From: Stictocephala bisonia | Lineage: Eukaryota > Arthropoda > Insecta > Hemiptera > Membracidae | DNA: 64,000 nt | Direction of reading: 5' to 3' | Assembly: GCA_035578905.1 (NCBI GenBank) | Contig: JAQJVL010000786.1 | Location: 171,001 to 235,000 of the forward strand | Shown: one piece after another, positions 58,649 to 64,000 of the stretch | How the letters are laid out: every line of letters starts with the position of its first letter | Numbering within the stretch: position 1 is the stretch's first letter | Notes under the pieces: model-generated | Told to the model about the DNA's origin: nothing | Database searches by the model: none | Seen by the model: the letters and a program-made list of their open reading frames with translations, nothing else | Program-made: the position numbers and the translations under genes

Positions 58649-61600
58649 GAGCTGACCAACTTTTGATGTCTTAAAAATATAAAACTCTAAGTTTTATTAA
58701 GCTTAGTTTCATAAATTCAAAAGCTCCAGATGTTTTATAATTATAAGATAATTTATGACATGTAATCGAGGTAATCTAACAAAAATTATTCATACGTTCC
58801 TGAAAATACATGAGGAACATTAAACATAATATCAGACAACAAAACTAATACGAGACGGAAAAATAAAGAAAATAACTAATATTGTAACCACTTAAAAGCC
58901 TTGAATAACTGTGTAGGAAAAACAACCAATAGATCGATCATAATTTAACTTCTTTATCAAAGAATCGAATGTACAAAACCATAAATAAAAAGTAATCTGA
59001 TATATACACAAGTTTTTATTGACAATTCAAATAATGTAGATTTACGTACAGCACTATTTCTGTTATTTACTGTCTCAAGGTAAATATGAGCAAAATGGCC
59101 ATTGATGTCATTGTTTGTAATGGCGTTGGCATAGTAAACTAAGGGTTTTACGTCACCAACCAACAAATATATTATCTGGTTACTACATTATCACGTGTGT
59201 ACAAATTTGTATTACTTAGTATATAAGTCAACAATCGAAGAGGAAAGTTTTAATTGTATTGGCAGATATTACTTTGCAAATTGGTAACCTTTAATTTTTT
59301 TTATTGTAATCTTCATTTTCACAACATTACTATTTATTCACGTATAGTTTTATACTGTACGTATTTATTGTTAATTGGACTTACTAATTAAGTGAGTAGC
59401 ATGAAGTGAATGATTCTTCCTCTTAAAATTCAAATTATATTACAAAATAAATACGTTTTGGAGTTTTCCTACACATTTAAAACAATCTTAACAAAAGTTT
59501 GACAATGAAAACCAGAAGCAAATGTCAGAGATTTTGGAGTTTAACTATCAAGGTTCCATACAGTAACAAATCACAATAAATTTTAAAATAACAATTTCTT
59601 ATTTGTAAGAACATTTTACTCAATTTCTACTGAATGTGTAATTGGAAGGTGTCAAATGTCATTAAAATGCTTGTAATCTTTTGTCATTCATATCATTTTG
59701 TATGAAAACATGTATTTATGTGAAAAAAAGTAAATTAAACTTTCCATAAAATTTCGTAGTGACTAGCGGTTCCCTCAAAACTAAAATCCAATTCACTAGT
59801 TATACACTAGACGTAGAAAAAAACACCATAAGTTTTAAAATTATGACAATTTGAATGTCCCTTTTCTTGAAAATTAAGGTAAAATGCTAATACAGGTACT
59901 TTAAAATAATAATTTTATAATTATAACTTTTTAAATACAGGTAAGAAAAATATAAAAATAATTGGGTTTCTCCACCTACCAAACCTAAAACTTTGCTAAC
60001 GCTCCTCATACATTTTGTTTAGAGTAAGTTCTTTATATTTGTACTGCAGTTCGAACACATGTTGACAGTTGATGTGCTGTGAATGTTAATGGGATAGTGA
60101 AGTACCTACCTAAAAAATAATTAAAATATGTTAATTATAACAAGAACAAAATTGTTGTAAATATTCACGTGTTTTGTTATTTGCATTCGTAAGAGGGAGG
60201 TTCAAAGCTGTGATGTTGTGTGCTGGATACACAACAAATGTTTACACATGAAGGCGGTTTCATTTCGGGATTACAATCAATTGGTTTCTTTTATGTTGTA
60301 TTTACGTTTACAACAGTATCCCAAACGATTTTTGCACACTAAATTTTACGTAAATATATTGTTTAGGCAATTTTTTACTTGCCTATAAAACTGTGTAGGC
60401 ACAGTAAACTGTGTTTAGAAAATATGTAATGGACTAAATCTGTAAAAATATCTTTTAGTGTTTATAACATAAATACCTATAAAAACACGTTGAACTGATG
60501 ATGAAAGTAAAAGAATTACGATAAAAATTGTTAAAATGAAAATACCAATTATCTTGTTTTTAATCAACTTTAGAGTCCGAAGTCAAGATATCGTTTCTTA
60601 TCAGTATAGTTTTGAAAATTGGGTTTTACTCATTAAATCATGATTTCAACTTAAAAATTATTAAATAAAAACATTTAAAAATGTGTAATAAAGCCTATAA
60701 TACTAAATTAAAACGTTAGTTCCCGTTTAGTGTTAGAAGAGGTTTCTTAGCCACAACTTATTCCTGGTAAATTAAGAAAATATTTTAAACTTTTATTTAT
60801 GATAACATATTAATGAAAAATGTGCGTAGTTCACATTCTTATACAAGTCATTTAAGCAGCATTTAACTACTAATTTCCAAATTTTGTCTTTATTAAATAA
60901 AGAGGATAGTTGCAAAAAACATATTGCATAGTGTCTTACGTGTTGAAATTCAAATAGTTTTTTTAATATATTTTGAAAGTTAACTTAAAAATATTTAAAA
61001 ACAAAAAATATTAATAAAAATATTATAATACGTTTTTACTAATTAAATTTCCAAACATTGATTTTATAAGAATACAACATTATTGGAGGATAAACATTAA
61101 AATATATAACTCTTTAAGTTTTATCAATTAAGCAAAAAAAAAAAAAAACAATTAAATGTTGCTCTTCAATTTCTAAAACATAACCAAATATCAATATATA
61201 TTATTTTCCTAAAAATTTCATGATCTTTCTTCTTAGCTTACATATTCAGAAATAAATGTAATTTTTTTACTACTCTGAATTCGCAAAATCAATCAATAAA
61301 TATGGAACCTTGTTAGACAGGTAAAGTGTATTGATTATAATATTTCAAAAATGTTAATTACTTCATACACTGTCAAAATGAAAGTGATCTCAAAACGCTG
61401 TTTACGCAGTGTAATTATTTAGGGTTAGCCCACGGTTGTGGAGCTGGGGTTGTAATTACTCCAGTAATTAATGAAAACCACTTTATTAGGATTAGGCTAT
61501 TAAAGCCATTTGGAACTCTAAGGATTAAGCGATATTGCCATAACCTCTTGGAGTTCATATTTAAACCACTCTTTAATTGCCTATTATTCTATAAATCTTA

Positions 61601-61865
61601 CTTTACTTTAAGCCATGTATTATGCTTTTTTACAGGCAATCTCTGATCTTCCTAATAGTTATTATTGATTTGATACATTAAAATAATTAATAGTGTTACA
61701 TTTTAACCCTTATTTTCATGAATTATTTTTGAACGATTTATTATTTTATGATTTTATGCTATATATTTTATGCTTCTTTTATAATTTCTTATATTTTTGC
61801 ATGTCAGTACTTAATGTATTGCACGTTGGTATACCCATAGATGTTTTATGTTAATTGTTGTTTTT
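58645..61865. other. AT-rich stretch without recognised genes
   Basis: Over 3 kb with no convincing ORF, RNA gene or known repeat. A GC-richer segment at 61430-61560 contains TAATTACTCCAGTAATTA, a near-palindrome, but has no coding frame. An A run of about 14 lies at 61134-61148. Confidence 0.45.
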
Positions 61866-62395
61866 TACTTTCTCCCATATGCGTTATCATAGAGAAAGTA
61901 GTGTGTTCATCCAAAAACAATTTTGTTACAAGTTGATATAAAAATCCATGTTAGGGTCCCCTGAATCCAAAAAAAGTGTTTTTTGTTTTCGAAAAATAAT
62001 TTTGGTGTTTGTCTTTATGTATGTGAAGTTAGCTGTAAACCAAATGGATGCATCAATTTTTATGATATTTGGTATGTATGTGTATTTAGCCAATGAATCT
62101 AGACCTTTTTTTTACTTTTTTGAAATGTTTACATTTTGTTTTATTTTTATGGCCAAAATAATACACAAAGTGGAATTCCTTCAAAACGGCTTTAACGATT
62201 TTAATCAAATTTTCAGACAAGATGTGAATTACAATTTAAAATGTTTTAATAAAACCCGCATATCTCTTACTTGACTAGTTTTTTTGCTGTGACGAAAAAC
62301 ATATTTGGGAATCAAAGTGGTAATTTTCAAAGTTTTTATTTTTTTATTGTTAATTATTGGTGAAAGTTTGTGCCAATTCTTTTGAACCATGTAAT
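61866..62395 (+). repeat. Hairpin-ended dispersed repeat (family B), copy 5
   Basis: Full-length. The hairpin at 61867-61899 keeps the outer stem ACTTTCTC/GAGAAAGT and most of the inner stem. Body blocks: GGGTCCCCTGAATCC, TGATATTTGGTATGTATGTG, a CGGCTTTAACGATTTTAATC block, and an end with GAAAGTTTGTGCCAATTC. The 108-codon ORF here is produced by the repeat. Confidence 0.88.
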
Positions 62396-62699
62396 TTAAT
62401 GAAAGTTACATGATTGTATTTTTTTTCTTCTTATCCATAAGTAGCAAAACTGGTGTAGTTCCGTTTTCTTTAGTATTAACAAGTGATCTCCTTTATTATC
62501 ATTATTAGGCATATTATTTTGCTATAGTAAAATGATTAATAGTGTTTCATTTTATCAATATTGCTACACTATGTGAATTGAAATTTCATAAAATTGCATA
62601 TTGTTTTATAGATTCGTTAGGCTACACTTGAAAATATTTACAACATTATAAAGAATGAGCTATTTATAATTTAGTTTATAGCTCAATTCAAGAAACAAG

Positions 62700-62860
62700 T
62701 CTGTAACACCGCTGGTCAAGGTCCAACTTCATTAGCTCAAGGTGCTCAGTTCGATCCCAATCAGAGTCAAATTTTGAAATGGTCAGTTGATAACCACCGG
62801 CTGTTCATTTGTCATTTGGCTATTAATTAATGTCACTTTCTAAGAAGTATTACATTTATA
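62700..62860 (+). mobile_element. tRNA-derived SINE, head-B type, 3'-degraded
   Basis: Plus strand: box B CAGTTCGATCCC followed by AATCAGAGTCAA, ACCACCGGCTGTTCATTTGT and GGCTATTAATTAATG, the same order as the 24.5-kb copy. The shared 3' tail is absent beyond CACTTTCTAAG. Confidence 0.85.
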
Positions 62861-63299
62861 TATACACTTTAAACACGTTTAATGGTAAGTGTAAACACAG
62901 TCCTCTACGACAGTCGTTGTGTTTTTAACCTATATGTTTAATAATAATAACAATCTATATTTCCATTACTATACATATAGTATAAAACAATTTGGATTGT
63001 TGTGTATAAAAGGCTAAGATTATTATATTTATGATACAGCCTAAATATTAAGTGGTTTTGTTATTACATTTCTGAATAAGATAAAACTTGTTTTCCCTGT
63101 GCGTAAAATAACGTTAACAAATTTCAATATTGCCTATTTAGTTTACCAACGTAAAGTCGACCTAACCGATCGTAAGAAATTATAGCAATTAATTTCAAAA
63201 TGTTTGGTTTAATATCATTGAATTATGTAACAGTTAAACACTTTTTCAATATTCATAAAATTGCAGTTTCTAATTCTGAGATTGTTAGATTATTCTCAG

Positions 63300-63550
63300 A
63301 TATGAGACGCCTACAAAACTTTGAGCGTAACTTTGTCTTAATAGCTAGGACAACTAAGGGACCTACTATTATTAGCTTTAATTGGAATCCGAACCACGCA
63401 GAATAGGTCTGATTTTTCACTTAATTGACAAGCCCGATACTCAGTTCTCTCCCCTTTACAATATCCGGACACTAACTACCACCCAACATGGATAGCACAG
63501 ATTCTCTAGTTGTGTCCACGTTGATAACAACCATTGAGCGGGCGCTATAG
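63300..63550 (-). mobile_element. tRNA-derived SINE, head-A body and variant tail
   Basis: Matches the 31.5-kb copy, including the GTAGGCGTCTCATATCTGAG variant 3' end. The tRNA-like head is missing (5' truncation near 63545). The ORF at 63200-63406 partly overlaps it and is not supported. Confidence 0.82.
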
Positions 63551-64000
63551 TTGAATACTAAAATTATTTAACCCTTTAACATAAATTGTCCTGCAGGAAT
63601 TCGCTTACGAAATCATTAATGCAAGATTATATATCTTTCCATAAAAAGGCATGTAAATAATTTTATTTACAAAGATAGTTTTCTTGCTAAGTAGTTTAAT
63701 TTCCGAAAGTCTTTAAAGATAGCTCCTTTTTATGTTTACAGCCGAGAAATTATTGTTCGCTGAGCCATCTCATCAGTGAAGCGCTCCAATGAGACGGTCA
63801 TTTATTCCTCAGCTGTTAGAGTAAATGGACTGGATCTTTACAAATACAAATGACAGAATATTATTGTTACTTAAATTAAGTTCAAAGAAAAAAGTATACG
63901 TACTTATTTTATTTTAAATAAAAGTATGGGAAAAATTAATCTTCAAAGACAGCTGTCCAATTAACCTCATAGCCTCCAGATTAAGTATTAACCTCCAGAT
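63551..64000. other. AT-rich non-coding stretch at window end
   Basis: No gene or recognised repeat. Confidence 0.4.

Noticed and set aside
61948..62274. 108-codon plus-strand ORF.
   Set aside because: Lies wholly inside a copy of the hairpin-ended dispersed repeat; the other four copies do not keep the frame open.

Overview
The window looks like repeat-rich, AT-rich nuclear DNA from an insect, possibly a hemipteran; the order is inference. Reasons are an axonemal inner-arm dynein gene, several Jockey-type and related non-LTR retrotransposons, Tc1/mariner-type MITEs, tRNA-derived SINEs, AATAAA signals and GT/AG splice-like sites. Nothing prokaryotic (operons, ribosome binding sites, CRISPR) is present. 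Only one intact host-type gene is visible. Most of the rest is transposable elements, satellites and unclassified AT-rich DNA that could be intergenic or intronic.

Layout. 1-9.6 kb: a Tc1/mariner-like MITE (885-1342), a G-rich minisatellite (1513-1736), a MITE with an 8-bp target duplication (3822-4162), a tRNA-derived SINE, a pogo/Tigger-like MITE (7529-7950), a Jockey RT fragment and a SINE tail. 9.6-15 kb: a copy of a hairpin-ended repeat, then a degenerate Jockey-type LINE on the minus strand (about 14865 to 10440) broken by two arrays of the same G-rich minisatellite. 15.8-16.7 kb: an intronless gene for an axonemal dynein light (intermediate) chain of the p28/DNALI1 family. 17.1-22.6 kb: a nearly complete, young LINE with an intact ORF1 (FLYWCH finger, coiled coils, SGNH hydrolase-like domain) and an ORF2 (endonuclease and reverse transcriptase) carrying two frameshifts, a poly(A) tail and a putative 7-bp target duplication.

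22.6-37 kb: hairpin-ended repeats, modular SINEs, one candidate host coding exon (26266-26335), two degraded RT pieces, a perfect Tc1/mariner MITE (34963-35383) and an 87-bp inverted repeat (36077-36278). 37.2-46 kb: a tRNA-derived SINE followed directly by an 8.6-kb AT-rich satellite built from a 53-bp dimer with kilobase-scale higher-order duplication. 46.5-64 kb: a mariner-type MITE, an RT pseudogene split by a (CA)n tract, a 31-bp minisatellite, several perfect hairpins, a CRE-bearing tandem repeat beside another G-rich minisatellite array, an (AT)n tract and more SINE and hairpin-repeat copies.

The elements relate to one another in several ways. One SINE tail is shared by two different tRNA-like heads. 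One 36-bp G-rich minisatellite unit recurs at five loci in both orientations. One roughly 500-bp repeat with a conserved terminal hairpin recurs five times. All calls come from reading the sequence; no database search was run.
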